This document shows, piece after piece, positions 7,118 to 15,607 of a stretch of DNA of 17,250 bases. The notes below the pieces were generated by a model. The model did not search any database and had not been told where the DNA came from. It worked only from the letters and a program-made list of their open reading frames with translations. Both the position numbers and the translations under genes were made by a program. The stretch's first letter is position 1. The number at the start of each line of letters is the position of its first letter. Source of the DNA: Paracoccaceae bacterium. GTDB taxonomy: Bacteria; Pseudomonadota; Alphaproteobacteria; Rhodobacterales; Rhodobacteraceae. The stretch is from NCBI GenBank assembly GCA_009920225.1, contig RGAJ01000007.1, positions 1 through 17,250 of the forward strand, in the 5' to 3' direction.

Positions 7118-9967
7118 ATGACGTATCATCACGCACGGGGACGCGATCCGCTCATCGATAGTAAGACCCAAGAAACCCTGCAACGCCGAGGTGCGGAATT
7201 GTTGGGATTGGCGTTGATCGGTTTGTCGATTGTCATCGCAATGATCTTGGTCAGTTATTCACCCACGGATCCAGGTTTGGCATCAGCCTCTGACATTCCG
7301 GTTCAAAATTGGTTGGGATCTTTTGGTGCAAATGTTGCGTCACCTTTGATGTTGATCTTGGGGCTGGGGTCGTGGTCGTTCGTGATGTTGTTATTTGCAT
7401 GGGGCCTGCGGTTTTTCCTTCATAAAGGGGCAGATCGTGCAACCACACGTTTGGTTTTTGCGCCCATCGCCATTGCGTTATTTTCAATTTATGCGGCGTC
7501 ATTGGTGCCCTCATCTGGGTGGACGCATAATTTCGGCATGGGCGGGCTGTTCGGTGATACGGTCGTAGGGTCGCTTTTGTCTTTGCTGCCCATAGCGCCG
7601 GCATTTGGTATTACTGTTGTTTTGTTGGCGTCGTTCTTGACGATGGGCGCGTTAGGATTGTTCGTTCTTGGGTTCGATAAAGAAGAGCTGCGCACATGTG
7701 CACGATTCCTTTATATCGGTGTCGTGATGTCCTATGCGACCCTTGCAACCGCGCTGGGCCGTGGTGCGAACAAGGCCTATACAGTCGCGCGCGAAACGCA
7801 TACAAAATCCCAACAGGCGCGTACCGTTCCCGTGATGCGCGAACCCGTGTTGCGTGGCGCGCAAGACGATTACGCAAATGAAATGGATACGCCGGAACAG
7901 GCGCCCAAAGGCGGATTTTTGTCGCTTATGCCAATTCTGAAAAAACGGGTTGAGCCCTTGCCAGAGCCCGAATTGGTGGAATTCACCAGCACGGCGACTG
8001 TCCCATCCGCGTTTGGCGAAGATCGCATTAAATCGCGCATTTCCGAAGTCATTCGGTCGCGTCATCAACCAAGTGTCCAAACCGCAATAGAAGAAGAACG
8101 TCCACTGACCAAAGGACGTGGGCGCGGTCCAGATGCATTGGTCTTGAATTCTGAACCCCCGCTAAGCCGCACAACACGCGTGGAAACCGTCCCTATTGCC
8201 ACCATGGATCATGACATAAACGCAGATGATCTGTATGAACCCTATGATACACAAGTCGACGATGACGCATCGCTCGACACATGGGAACCCGAAGTTTACG
8301 AGCCGCAAGACATTCCACAAAGCCAGTTGCAGCAGCCCGCCTATGAACCCAAAAAGAATGTGGTTCAGCAACTGGTGCGCAAACCGATCCAGCAATCGAC
8401 ACGCGCGCGTGCGGAAGCGCAACCTGTATTGAATTTTGGTGATGCGCGTAAGGTTGAATTTGAATTGCCGCCATTGGGGTTGTTGGAAAATCCCGCAACG
8501 ATCCAACGTCTGCATCTGTCTGACGAAGCATTAGAAGAAAATGCGCGTTTGCTGGAATCCGTTTTGGATGATTACGGTGTAAAAGGTGAAATCGTTTCGG
8601 TACGCCCCGGCCCTGTGGTCACAATGTACGAATTGGAACCTGCACCGGGTCTAAAGGCAAGCCGTGTTATTGGGCTTGCCGATGATATCGCGCGATCCAT
8701 GTCTGCGCTGTCTGCGCGTGTGTCCACCGTTCCCGGCCGCTCTGTCATCGGGATCGAATTGCCGAATGAAAACCGTGAAAAGGTTGTCTTGCGTGAAATC
8801 CTATCCGCGCGGGCCTTTGGCGATGGAAATCATAAATTGCCGCTTGCATTGGGCAAGGATATCGGGGGCGAACCCATCGTCGCCAATCTTGCGAAAATGC
8901 CCCACCTTTTGATTGCTGGGACAACGGGATCGGGTAAATCGGTGGCGATCAACACGATGATCTTGTCGTTGCTGTACAAGTTGACGCCTGAAGAATGTCG
9001 CTTGATCATGATCGACCCGAAAATGTTGGAATTGTCGGTTTATGATGGCATTCCGCACCTGTTATCGCCTGTTGTGACTGATCCGAAAAAGGCAGTGGTT
9101 GCCCTGAAATGGGTGGTTGGCGAAATGGAAGAGCGCTATCGCAAAATGTCCAAAATGGGCGTTCGCAATATTGACGGCTATAATGGTCGCGTCGCAGATG
9201 CCTTGGCGAAAAACGAAATGTTCAGCCGCACGATCCAAACAGGGTTTGATGATGAAACGGGCGATCCCGTGTTTGAAACCGAAGAATTCAAACCCGAAAA
9301 AATGCCCTATATCGTGGTGATTGTGGACGAGATGGCCGATCTGATGATGGTGGCAGGCAAAGAAATCGAAGCCTGTATCCAGCGTTTGGCACAGATGGCG
9401 CGTGCGTCGGGGATTCACCTGATCATGGCGACACAGCGGCCCTCTGTTGACGTTATCACAGGGACCATCAAGGCGAACTTTCCAACGCGGATTTCGTTCC
9501 AAGTCACATCGAAAATCGACAGCCGCACGATTTTGGGCGAAATGGGTGCCGAACAATTGTTGGGGATGGGCGACATGCTGTATATGGCAGGCGGGTCAAA
9601 AATTATCCGCTGCCACGGCCCATTCGTGTCAGACGAAGAGGTTGAGGAAATCGTAAACCATCTCAAGGCCTATGGCCCGCCTGATTACAAGTCTGGTGTG
9701 GTTGAAGGACCCGAAGATGACAAAGCCGACAGCATTGATATGGTGTTGGGTTTGGGCGGAAATACGGATGGCGAAGATGCGCTTTACGACCAAGCGGTGG
9801 CCATTGTGTTAAAAGACCGGAAAGTGTCGACCAGCTACATTCAACGTAAATTGGCCATCGGCTATAACAAAGCGGCGCGATTGGTTGAGCAGATGGAAGA
9901 CGAAGGATTAATTTCCGCCGCGAACCATGTGGGCAAGCGCGAAATTCTGGTGCCAGAACAGCAATAA
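7118..9967 (+). CDS. ftsK: DNA translocase FtsK
   Basis: A 949-residue septal DNA pump that clears and aligns chromosome ends during division. The N-terminus holds four or five hydrophobic membrane segments (about residues 28-48, 73-101, 112-130, 149-186 and possibly 196-214), followed by a long, variable, acidic and proline/glutamine-rich linker (to roughly 440). The RecA-like motor follows with Walker A GTTGSGKS at 601-608 and Walker [12 protein letters not shown] at about 731-741. The C-terminal winged-helix gamma domain (about 885-945, with [20 protein letters not shown]) reads the polar DNA motifs and activates XerD. The start is ATG 7118, with GAGG at 7109-7112; the upstream in-frame ATG at 7100 lies inside the aminotransferase gene. 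Confidence 0.97.
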   Translation: MTYHHARGRDPLIDSKTQETLQRRGAELLGLALIGLSIVIAMILVSYSPTDPGLASASDIPVQNWLGSFGANVASPLMLILGLGSWSFVMLLFAWGLRFFLHKGADRATTRLVFAPIAIALFSIYAASLVPSSGWTHNFGMGGLFGDTVVGSLLSLLPIAPAFGITVVLLASFLTMGALGLFVLGFDKEELRTCARFLYIGVVMSYATLATALGRGANKAYTVARETHTKSQQARTVPVMREPVLRGAQDDYANEMDTPEQAPKGGFLSLMPILKKRVEPLPEPELVEFTSTATVPSAFGEDRIKSRISEVIRSRHQPSVQTAIEEERPLTKGRGRGPDALVLNSEPPLSRTTRVETVPIATMDHDINADDLYEPYDTQVDDDASLDTWEPEVYEPQDIPQSQLQQPAYEPKKNVVQQLVRKPIQQSTRARAEAQPVLNFGDARKVEFELPPLGLLENPATIQRLHLSDEALEENARLLESVLDDYGVKGEIVSVRPGPVVTMYELEPAPGLKASRVIGLADDIARSMSALSARVSTVPGRSVIGIELPNENREKVVLREILSARAFGDGNHKLPLALGKDIGGEPIVANLAKMPHLLIAGTTGSGKSVAINTMILSLLYKLTPEECRLIMIDPKMLELSVYDGIPHLLSPVVTDPKKAVVALKWVVGEMEERYRKMSKMGVRNIDGYNGRVADALAKNEMFSRTIQTGFDDETGDPVFETEEFKPEKMPYIVVIVDEMADLMMVAGKEIEACIQRLAQMARASGIHLIMATQRPSVDVITGTIKANFPTRISFQVTSKIDSRTILGEMGAEQLLGMGDMLYMAGGSKIIRCHGPFVSDEEVEEIVNHLKAYGPPDYKSGVVEGPEDDKADSIDMVLGLGGNTDGEDALYDQAVAIVLKDRKVSTSYIQRKLAIGYNKAARLVEQMEDEGLISAANHVGKREILVPEQQ

Positions 9968-10007
9968 TCCGCCACACAATATTTCAAGGCTTCACGTTTA
10001 TGCGAAA

Positions 10008-10033
10008 GGGGATGCAAGTTTTCTTGTTTCCCC
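10008..10033 (+). terminator. Hairpin in the ftsK-lolA gap (terminator or lolA leader structure)
   Basis: GGGGATGCAAG and CTTGTTTCCCC pair over 11 positions (one T-T mismatch, one G-T wobble) around a TTTT loop. It lies 40 nt after the ftsK stop and 13 nt before the lolA ATG. What follows is ATATCTTCAC rather than a T-run, so it could be an imperfect terminator for ftsK or a leader structure affecting lolA translation. Confidence 0.45.
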
Positions 10034-10046
10034 ATATCTTCACACT

Positions 10047-10655
10047 ATGAAAAAATTTATTCTGTCTTTTGGCCTTGCCGCCACCCTGTCAGCAACCGCA
10101 GCCTTTGCGGACAAGCTGTCGTTGAATACGCTTTCTGGATATCTGAATGGGCTGTCGACGGTGCAATCGCAGTACACACAGATTAACGCAGACGGAACCT
10201 TGTCGACAGGCAAGATCTTTATCAAGCGTCCGGGGCGGATTCGATTTGAATATGACCCTCCGAACAATGCCTTGGTCATGGCATCGGCAGGATCGCTTGC
10301 GATTTTTGATCCCAAGGGCAATGAAACGCCGGAAAGTTATCCGCTGAACAAAACGCCGTTGTCGATTATCTTGGGGCAGTCGATAAATCTGTCTCGGGAT
10401 CGCATGGTGGTGGGGCATAAATATGACGGCACGGCGACAACACTGACGGTCCAAGATCCAGATTACCCCGAACGTGGACGGCTTGATTTGGTGTTCACCG
10501 GCGCGACACCCGAATTGCGGCAATGGGTTGTTTACAATGACAGCGGTGAACAAACTACTGTCATTTTAAATGATACAAAGCAGGGCGCTGCACTGTCGGA
10601 TCAGATGTTCAATATTCCGCTGGAAATTGATCGGCGCAAAGAACAGCGACGCTAA
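10047..10655 (+). CDS. lolA: Outer-membrane lipoprotein carrier protein LolA
   Basis: A 202-residue periplasmic chaperone that takes lipoproteins from the LolCDE ABC transporter to the outer membrane. A signal peptide is clear: MKKFILSFGLAATLSATAAFA with cleavage after AFA, before DKLSL. The mature part shows the LolA pattern: LNGLSTVQSQYTQINADG, then GKIFIKRPGRIRFEYDPP, the sequence typical of the LolA beta-barrel, and a GATPELRQWVVYNDSGEQTT strand. The ATG at 10047 is fixed by the signal peptide. There is no convincing ribosome site in front of it; instead a hairpin ends 13 nt upstream. It converges with the transglycosylase gene over a shared terminator. Confidence 0.95.
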   Translation: MKKFILSFGLAATLSATAAFADKLSLNTLSGYLNGLSTVQSQYTQINADGTLSTGKIFIKRPGRIRFEYDPPNNALVMASAGSLAIFDPKGNETPESYPLNKTPLSIILGQSINLSRDRMVVGHKYDGTATTLTVQDPDYPERGRLDLVFTGATPELRQWVVYNDSGEQTTVILNDTKQGAALSDQMFNIPLEIDRRKEQRR

Positions 10656-10675
10656 CCCTCGGACGATGAGGGTTA
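10653..10675. terminator. Bidirectional terminator between lolA and the transglycosylase gene
   Basis: TAACCCTC and GAGGGTTA form a perfect 8-bp stem around a 7-nt loop, beginning at the lolA stop codon and ending 4 nt short of the convergent gene's stop. Being an inverted repeat it can act in both directions, although neither side has a strong T-tract. Confidence 0.6.
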
Positions 10676-10679
10676 ACGT

Positions 10680-11264
10680 TTAAGACTTACCGCAGCTTTC
10701 GAGTTGCCGTTTGTACATATACCCACGGCTTTCCACCTTTTTCGATACATCCATCAACCACGCTTTGCGTCGATGCGTTCCACGCGAAAACCCTGTTTGG
10801 CCTTCGTGATAGGCCAGATACTGGTTGCGCGTATCAGACAAAGAGAGCCCCAATTTTTCGCGCGATGCATTCATGTACCACCCCATAAAGTCGGTCGCGT
10901 CACGGATATTGTCCCGCCGCGCACCAAACCGTCCGGTTGCCTTGCGGTAGTCATTCCACGTCCCATCCAACGCTTGGGCATAGCCATAGGCCGAACTTTG
11001 ACGCCCTCGGGGAATAATGCCCAAAAAATACCGCATCGGCGTTTTTGCATTGCCGATAAATTTGCTTTCTTGGTGGATCGTCGCCATTTGAACGTGAACG
11101 GGGACGCCCCATTTCTTTTTGGTCGACTGGAATGCACTATGAAACCCTGGCCGTTGCGATAGGATCGAACAGGCGTTGTCCATATTACGTGGCGCAGAAT
11201 TATAGCTTACACCACAAGAAGATAGTAAAAGCACACATAATAACGTGCGAAGAGTTTTGCTCAT
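10680..11264 (-). CDS. Lipoprotein with transglycosylase SLT-like domain
   Basis: A 194-residue protein. Its N-terminus is a lipoprotein signal: a hydrophobic stretch ending LLLSSC with lipidated C17. The rest resembles the lysozyme-like SLT fold: WGVPVHVQMATIHQESKFIG contains the likely catalytic E66 in the HQESKF motif, followed by SSAYGYAQALDGTWNDYRKA, where the GYAQ...GTW pattern is the usual second SLT motif. Such enzymes cut the glycan strands of peptidoglycan, forming 1,6-anhydro ends. An AGAGAGG site lies upstream of the ATG. It converges on lolA. The specific lytic transglycosylase family is not clear to me. Confidence 0.87.
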   Translation of the reverse strand: MSKTLRTLLCVLLLSSCGVSYNSAPRNMDNACSILSQRPGFHSAFQSTKKKWGVPVHVQMATIHQESKFIGNAKTPMRYFLGIIPRGRQSSAYGYAQALDGTWNDYRKATGRFGARRDNIRDATDFMGWYMNASREKLGLSLSDTRNQYLAYHEGQTGFSRGTHRRKAWLMDVSKKVESRGYMYKRQLESCGKS

Positions 11265-11497
11265 GCCTCTCTCGCTTTCTTTTTAATTACTCGAATCCTA
11301 TCCCATTTTTAAGAATCGCTAAAGCCCTCATTTCAAAAAAAGCGATTAACCGCTGGTATAGAGCAAGACTCCCAAATTGACTGTTTTGGGCGTTATTGCT
11401 GTATTTTCTAACAAATTGTTTCCAAAATGAACTATCAGAGTACCTAGACAAATTTGGGTGAACGCAGTACAAAATTAGACCAGTGTTGTGGGTGGCT
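11265..11497. other. AT-rich intergenic region between the transglycosylase gene and hspQ
   Basis: This 233-bp divergent spacer is visibly more AT-rich than its surroundings and must hold the promoters of both neighbours. I see no convincing gene. It contains inverted repeats AATCGCT/AGCGATT (11314-11320 and 11341-11347), CCCAAA/TTTGGG (11371-11376 and 11385-11390), and a distant CCCAAATT/AATTTGGG pair (11371-11378 and 11451-11458). A TTGACT at 11377-11382 could be a -35 box toward hspQ, with TGTATT or TATTTT beyond it at less than ideal quality. I see no good heat-shock (RpoH) match. Confidence 0.4.
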
Positions 11498-11824
11498 ATG
11501 TATACTAAAATTGCGAAATATCATCTGGGGCAAATTGTCAAACACCGGAAACATCCGTTTCGGGGCGTAGTGTTTGACGTGGATCCCGAATTCAATAATA
11601 CCGATGAATGGTACGAAGCCATTCCGGAAGAAAGCCGCCCTGTAAAAGAGCAGCCCTATTATCATTTATTGGCGGAAAACGATCACAGTTATTATGTGGC
11701 TTATGTGTCCGAACAAAACTTGGTCGAAGACGCATCAGGCGAGCCCATCGAACATCCCGATATCCCAGAAATTTTTGGGCCGTTCAGCGATGGGCACTAC
11801 CCGTTGCATTTCAATATGAATTAA
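11498..11824 (+). CDS. hspQ: Heat shock protein HspQ (YccV family)
   Basis: A 108-residue protein of the usual HspQ length (about 105-110). It contains the family pattern YHLGQIVKHRKHPFRGVVFD, then VDPEFNNTDEWYE, KEQPYYHLLAEND, YVAYVSEQNL, and the GPFSDGHYPLHFN ending. HspQ was first known as a hemimethylated-DNA binding protein and in enterics stimulates the Lon protease; whether that holds here is unknown, though a LON-domain protein is encoded elsewhere in the window. I start at ATG 11498, after a GGGTGG site; the earlier GTG at 11483 only adds five unrelated residues. Its stop codon overlaps that of the convergent gene at 11821-11824. Confidence 0.93.
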   Translation: MYTKIAKYHLGQIVKHRKHPFRGVVFDVDPEFNNTDEWYEAIPEESRPVKEQPYYHLLAENDHSYYVAYVSEQNLVEDASGEPIEHPDIPEIFGPFSDGHYPLHFNMN

Positions 11825-13398
11825 TAGCCAAGCGCACATCCATCTTTGCGCGGATCTGACCCTGCCTCAAGCACGCCAGTGTCATGGATCAAGATCGCTT
11901 GGGCGCCGCCGATTGCCGGAATATCTTGGGTAACTTTGTGCCCAATATCAGAGAGTTGCGAAACGACTTTTGGATCATACCCACGTTCCAATTTCAAAAC
12001 GCCGCCCTCGGCAAAGGCGCGCGGTGCATCAATGGCATCTTGAACGGACAGCCCGTAATCCAACATATTCGATAAAACGCGAATATGCCCGTTTGGCTGA
12101 TATTGTCCGCCCATAACCCCGAATGGCATAATCGGCACCCCTGATTTTGCAAGCATCGCGGGGATGATTGTGTGCATGGGGCGTGCCCCGCCGCGCAGAA
12201 CGTTTGGGTGACCGTCGATCAGGTTAAACCCAGCGCCCCGATTTTGGAACAAAACGCCATAGTTGCGGCTTGCGATGCCAGATCCAAAGCCATGAAAGAT
12301 GGAATAGATCAACGAAACGCTCATCCGATCTTTGTCCACCACGGTGATATAGACCGTGTCCTTGTGAACCGCTTCTGACGTCTGTGTGACGTTTTCAATA
12401 ACACGATCCATCCGAATCAGATCGGCAAGTGCGGCCGCTGTTTTCTCTGATGTCATGCGATCCAACAGTGTGGAGTCGTTGCTATCTGCGATGAAACGAT
12501 TACGGGCGTCATAAGCAAGTTTTGCAGCCTCTGCTTCGATATGCGTACGCTCTGCGCCAAAGGGATTCATCGAAGAAAGATCAAAATGTTTTAGGATATT
12601 GCCCATCAAAATGGCTGTCGCCCCTTGGCCATTTGGCGGGTGCTCGACCAGATCAACATCGTGATAGGTGCCTTGGATCGGCGCTGTGTAAAAGGCGGTT
12701 TGATTGGCAAAATCGTCTAACGTATGTGTGCCACCCAGGGATTGCAACGTCGTCACCATGTCGTCCGCGACGTCGCCTTTGTAAAATCCATCGCGGCCAT
12801 CTTTTGCGATTTTCTTTAACACTTTGGCAAGTTGGGGATGCGCGTGGCGCTCGCCGATCTTGGGCGCGCGACCAGACATGGAAAAGTAAGGCATCGCAGT
12901 TTCATGAAGATCATTCATCAAACCGCCCCAATCTTCTGCTACGCGTGGGGCGACGGGAACGCCCGATTCCGCATAGGCAATCGCAGGGGCCAAGACGCGA
13001 TCAATCCCAAGCTTGCCCCAATCCGTGCTAAGCTGACAAAAGGCATCAATCGCACCAGGAACAGTAACGGCGTGAACGTCACGAATGGGAACCGTTTCGT
13101 GACCCAGTTCCTGCAACATCTGCGCAGTGACTCCCGCCGGAGATTTCCCCGATCCATTCATGGCAAGAATGTCATTACGACCAGCAGGAGAAAACAGAAC
13201 AAAGCAATCGCCGCCAATCCCCGTCATTTGCGGTTCACAGATGCCCAACAAAACTGCGCCAGCGATGGCGGCATCCATCGCGTTTCCGCCGCTTTTCAAA
13301 ATATCAATAGCGACTTGCGACGCCAGCGGGTGTGAGGTGGCAACTGCGCCATTATCGGCAAAGACGGCAGATCGTCCGGGAAGGTGAAAATCTCGCAT
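11821..13398 (-). CDS. ggt: Gamma-glutamyltransferase family protein
   Basis: A 525-residue Ntn-hydrolase precursor. The N-terminal signature NGAVATSHPLASQVAIDILK, then SGGNAMDAAIA and MTGIGGDCFVLF, is typical of gamma-glutamyltransferases, which cleave gamma-glutamyl bonds of glutathione and related compounds. Self-cleavage should occur before T348 in HKDTVYITVVD, the predicted nucleophile at the start of the small subunit; GARPMHTIIPAM and GVMGGQYQPNGH are the other conserved small-subunit motifs. Many homologues are exported, but no signal peptide is visible here, so a cytoplasmic location is inferred. AGGA stands 8 nt before the ATG at 13398. The open frame continues upstream to 13545, but only through the hairpin-containing spacer. 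The stop is shared with hspQ. Confidence 0.92.
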   Translation of the reverse strand: MRDFHLPGRSAVFADNGAVATSHPLASQVAIDILKSGGNAMDAAIAGAVLLGICEPQMTGIGGDCFVLFSPAGRNDILAMNGSGKSPAGVTAQMLQELGHETVPIRDVHAVTVPGAIDAFCQLSTDWGKLGIDRVLAPAIAYAESGVPVAPRVAEDWGGLMNDLHETAMPYFSMSGRAPKIGERHAHPQLAKVLKKIAKDGRDGFYKGDVADDMVTTLQSLGGTHTLDDFANQTAFYTAPIQGTYHDVDLVEHPPNGQGATAILMGNILKHFDLSSMNPFGAERTHIEAEAAKLAYDARNRFIADSNDSTLLDRMTSEKTAAALADLIRMDRVIENVTQTSEAVHKDTVYITVVDKDRMSVSLIYSIFHGFGSGIASRNYGVLFQNRGAGFNLIDGHPNVLRGGARPMHTIIPAMLAKSGVPIMPFGVMGGQYQPNGHIRVLSNMLDYGLSVQDAIDAPRAFAEGGVLKLERGYDPKVVSQLSDIGHKVTQDIPAIGGAQAILIHDTGVLEAGSDPRKDGCALGY

Positions 13399-13467
13399 GT
13401 TGGGTATCCTGTGTGAAAACACCGTCAGACTATGCGTAAATCGAGATTGTTCAACAGGAAATATATC

Positions 13468-13506
13468 TCTGATATGGGGCGTGTGGGGGCAGCACCCCAT
13501 ATCAGA
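13468..13506 (-). terminator. Large inverted repeat after the anti-sigma gene (likely terminator)
   Basis: TCTGATATGGGG and CCCCATATCAGA form a perfect 12-bp stem with a 15-nt loop. It lies 78 nt after the stop of the anti-sigma gene and 70 nt before the ggt start, in the direction of both. On the minus strand it is followed by GATATATTTCC, AT-rich but not a clean T-run. A second G-run in the loop (GGGGG at 13485-13489) could compete for the same CCCC, giving a smaller alternative hairpin. Confidence 0.55.
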
Positions 13507-13583
13507 TAGTGCCAAATCTGTTCGGCTCATGGTATTTGGATACAAACGAAATTTGGCTGATCTGCGAAGTAAATATGGTTAAT

Positions 13584-14018
13584 TTATGGTTTTAGTGTTT
13601 CGGTTTCGAATGAAAATCGCAATAGGTTCGCGCCATTGACCCGCTGATATGACACAGCGTGACAAATCATCTGGATCATGCCCCATCCAAACCCACCTTC
13701 TGGGAGATCATCGCAATTGGGTAGATCGGGGGCAGGCAGGCGCAGCTGTGGATAGGGCCGACCGGTGTCGCAAATCATAAATGCGATCTCGGTCCCGATG
13801 TCCCAAGAAATCTCGACAGGGTATTGATAGGCCGAGGTGCCACCGTGTTCGACGATGTTATTGAGAATTTCAGCCAAAACAATTTCAATCTCTGCCACTT
13901 TGGTAGCGTCGTTTATGTCATTCGATAGGCGATGACACAGATCATCCAACGCGTGTCGAACATCCGCGAACGTTTGTAATCGCGTATGAATATATCGGGT
14001 GTCAGTCTGCCGCGTCAT
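13584..14018 (-). CDS. RsbW/SpoIIAB-like ATP-binding (anti-sigma-type) protein
   Basis: A 144-residue GHKL ATPase-kinase domain. The N box is EIVLAEILNNIVEHG (about residues 45-59), the G1 box ICDTGRP (D84, G86) and the G2 box GGFGWGM (about 108-114). Proteins of this kind phosphorylate a STAS-domain partner and usually bind either a sigma factor or another output protein. The STAS partner is encoded just upstream with overlapping ends. I use ATG 14018 (17-nt overlap); ATG 14030 is also in frame, and neither has a good ribosome site, suggesting translational coupling. No sigma factor or PP2C phosphatase is encoded within the window, so the output is unknown. Confidence 0.88.
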   Translation of the reverse strand: MTRQTDTRYIHTRLQTFADVRHALDDLCHRLSNDINDATKVAEIEIVLAEILNNIVEHGGTSAYQYPVEISWDIGTEIAFMICDTGRPYPQLRLPAPDLPNCDDLPEGGFGWGMIQMICHAVSYQRVNGANLLRFSFETETLKP

Positions 14019-14343
14019 CAGCCATCGCATCGTCAAGCGTTGGGTAGATACGAAAAACGCTGTCCATCCGCGTCAGACGGAACACCTTTTCCACCGCAGG
14101 CCCAAGCGACGCAAGATCGACGCGCCGCCCTTTTCCAATGTGTTTTTTGATGCTGACGATTGCGCCCAGACCACTTGAGTCGACGAAATCGACATTTGCA
14201 AAATCCAATATGATCCAAGAGTGATCGTTTCCGCAGGCTGTGTGAACTGCGTCTTTAAACTTCACGGCCGCCTGTGCATCAATGCGTGGTGCGTTTACTG
14301 TGATGCCTAAACGATCACTTTGGGGCTGTAATGACAGTTCCAT
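14002..14343 (-). CDS. STAS-domain anti-sigma factor antagonist
   Basis: A 113-residue single STAS domain, the SpoIIAA/RsbV type. The phosphorylation-site motif FVDSSGLGAIVSIKKHI is intact, with S56/S57 as candidate target serines for the neighbouring kinase. When unphosphorylated, such proteins bind the anti-sigma-type kinase and free its client. I start at ATG 14343 because AAGGA lies 6 nt upstream of it; the in-frame ATG at 14358 would place that site inside the gene. It overlaps the kinase gene by 17 nt and is divergent from the thiolase gene across 91 bp. Confidence 0.9.
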   Translation of the reverse strand: MELSLQPQSDRLGITVNAPRIDAQAAVKFKDAVHTACGNDHSWIILDFANVDFVDSSGLGAIVSIKKHIGKGRRVDLASLGPAVEKVFRLTRMDSVFRIYPTLDDAMADDAAD

Positions 14344-14434
14344 TCCGATTCCTTTCATGTCAGACGTAGCGGCAGACTAGACGGCAAATATTACCATTCG
14401 GTATGCTGTCGGAAATTATTGTAGGAGCATCACA

Positions 14435-15607
14435 ATGCATACAGTTGTCATCACAGGCGCGGCACGCACGCCAATGGGTGGATTTCAGGGCGATTTTGAT
14501 GGCGTACCAGCCGCCGAATTGGGTGGGGCGGCGATCCGCGCGGCCATGCAAGGCGCAGGAGTTTCCACTGTGGACGAGGTTCTGATGGGCAATGTCTTGC
14601 CTGCGGGCCAAGGCCAAGCCCCCGCGCGCCAAGCGGGCTTTGCCGCAGGCTTGGGGATTGATGTTCCTGCGACGACACTGAACAAAATGTGTGGATCTGG
14701 CATGAAAACGACCATGATCGGCTATGATCAAATCGCGCTGGGCGGCGCGAATATTATGGCCGTGGGGGGAATGGAAAGCATGTCAAATGCGCCGTATCTC
14801 TTGCCCAAAATGCGCGGTGGTGCACGTTTGGGCCATGGTCAGGTCGTTGATCACATGTTCCTGGACGGGCTCGAAGATGCCTATGCCAAGGGTCGTTTGA
14901 TGGGCACTTTTGCCGAAGACTGCGCCGAAAAATATCAATTCACGCGTGAGGCGCAGGATGAATATGCGATTACGTCTTTGAATAATGCACTAAGGGCACA
15001 AGAAAGCGGCGCGTTTGATGGTGAAATTGCACCCTATACCATTTCGGGTCGCAAAGGTGACGTGACAATTGCGTCGGATGAACAACCCGCCAAAGCAAGG
15101 CCTGAAAAAATTCCACATCTCAAACCAGCGTTTCGCAAAGATGGAACAGTGACACCCGCCAATTCTTCGTCAATTTCCGACGGGGCGGCCGCGTTGATTT
15201 TGGCGTCCGAAGACCATGCAAAACAAAACAGTTTACCCATTCGTGCCATCATTCGCGGGCACGCAAGCCATGCGCATGAACCGGGGTGGTTCGCAACGGC
15301 GCCTGTTCCTGCGACGCGCAAGCTGTTGGATCGCCTTGGGTGGTCGATCGGTGATGTGGAACTTTGGGAAGTGAACGAAGCTTTCGCCGTGGTGCCAATG
15401 GCCTTTATGCAGGATTTGGGAATTCCACGGGACAAGATGAACGTTCATGGCGGGGCCTGTGCCTTGGGTCACCCGATTGGAGCGTCTGGTGCACGAATCA
15501 TCGTGACGCTTTTGAACGCGATGGAACGCTACGATCTCAAACGCGGTGTTGCCGCGATTTGTATCGGCGGCGGCGAAGGCACCGCCATTGCGATTGAGCG
15601 TCCATGA
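14435..15607 (+). CDS. Acetyl-CoA C-acyltransferase (thiolase)
   Basis: A 390-residue thiolase of the standard length. Active-site residues are all present: C86 in TLNKMCGSGMK (the acylated cysteine), NEAFAVVP, H346 in GGACALGHPIGASG, and C376 in ICIGGGEG, spaced as in the Zoogloea biosynthetic enzyme. It catalyses reversible condensation or cleavage of acyl-CoA with acetyl-CoA; degradative, polyhydroxyalkanoate or acetoacetyl-CoA roles cannot be separated from sequence, and no phaB or fad gene adjoins it. AGGAG precedes the ATG. A weak promoter candidate (TAGACG at 14378-14383 and TATGCT at 14402-14407) lies in the spacer. It overlaps the next gene by four bases (ATGA), so the two are translationally coupled. 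Confidence 0.93.
   Translation: MHTVVITGAARTPMGGFQGDFDGVPAAELGGAAIRAAMQGAGVSTVDEVLMGNVLPAGQGQAPARQAGFAAGLGIDVPATTLNKMCGSGMKTTMIGYDQIALGGANIMAVGGMESMSNAPYLLPKMRGGARLGHGQVVDHMFLDGLEDAYAKGRLMGTFAEDCAEKYQFTREAQDEYAITSLNNALRAQESGAFDGEIAPYTISGRKGDVTIASDEQPAKARPEKIPHLKPAFRKDGTVTPANSSSISDGAAALILASEDHAKQNSLPIRAIIRGHASHAHEPGWFATAPVPATRKLLDRLGWSIGDVELWEVNEAFAVVPMAFMQDLGIPRDKMNVHGGACALGHPIGASGARIIVTLLNAMERYDLKRGVAAICIGGGEGTAIAIERP

Noticed and set aside
12522..13031. Plus-strand open frames inside ggt (e.g. 169 and 167 codons)
   Set aside because: Antisense to a gene with intact catalytic motifs, with no domains or ribosome sites of their own.
13397..13582. 61-codon open frame across the ggt/anti-sigma spacer
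   Set aside because: It reads through the 12-bp inverted repeat, lacks a ribosome site and resembles nothing known to me.
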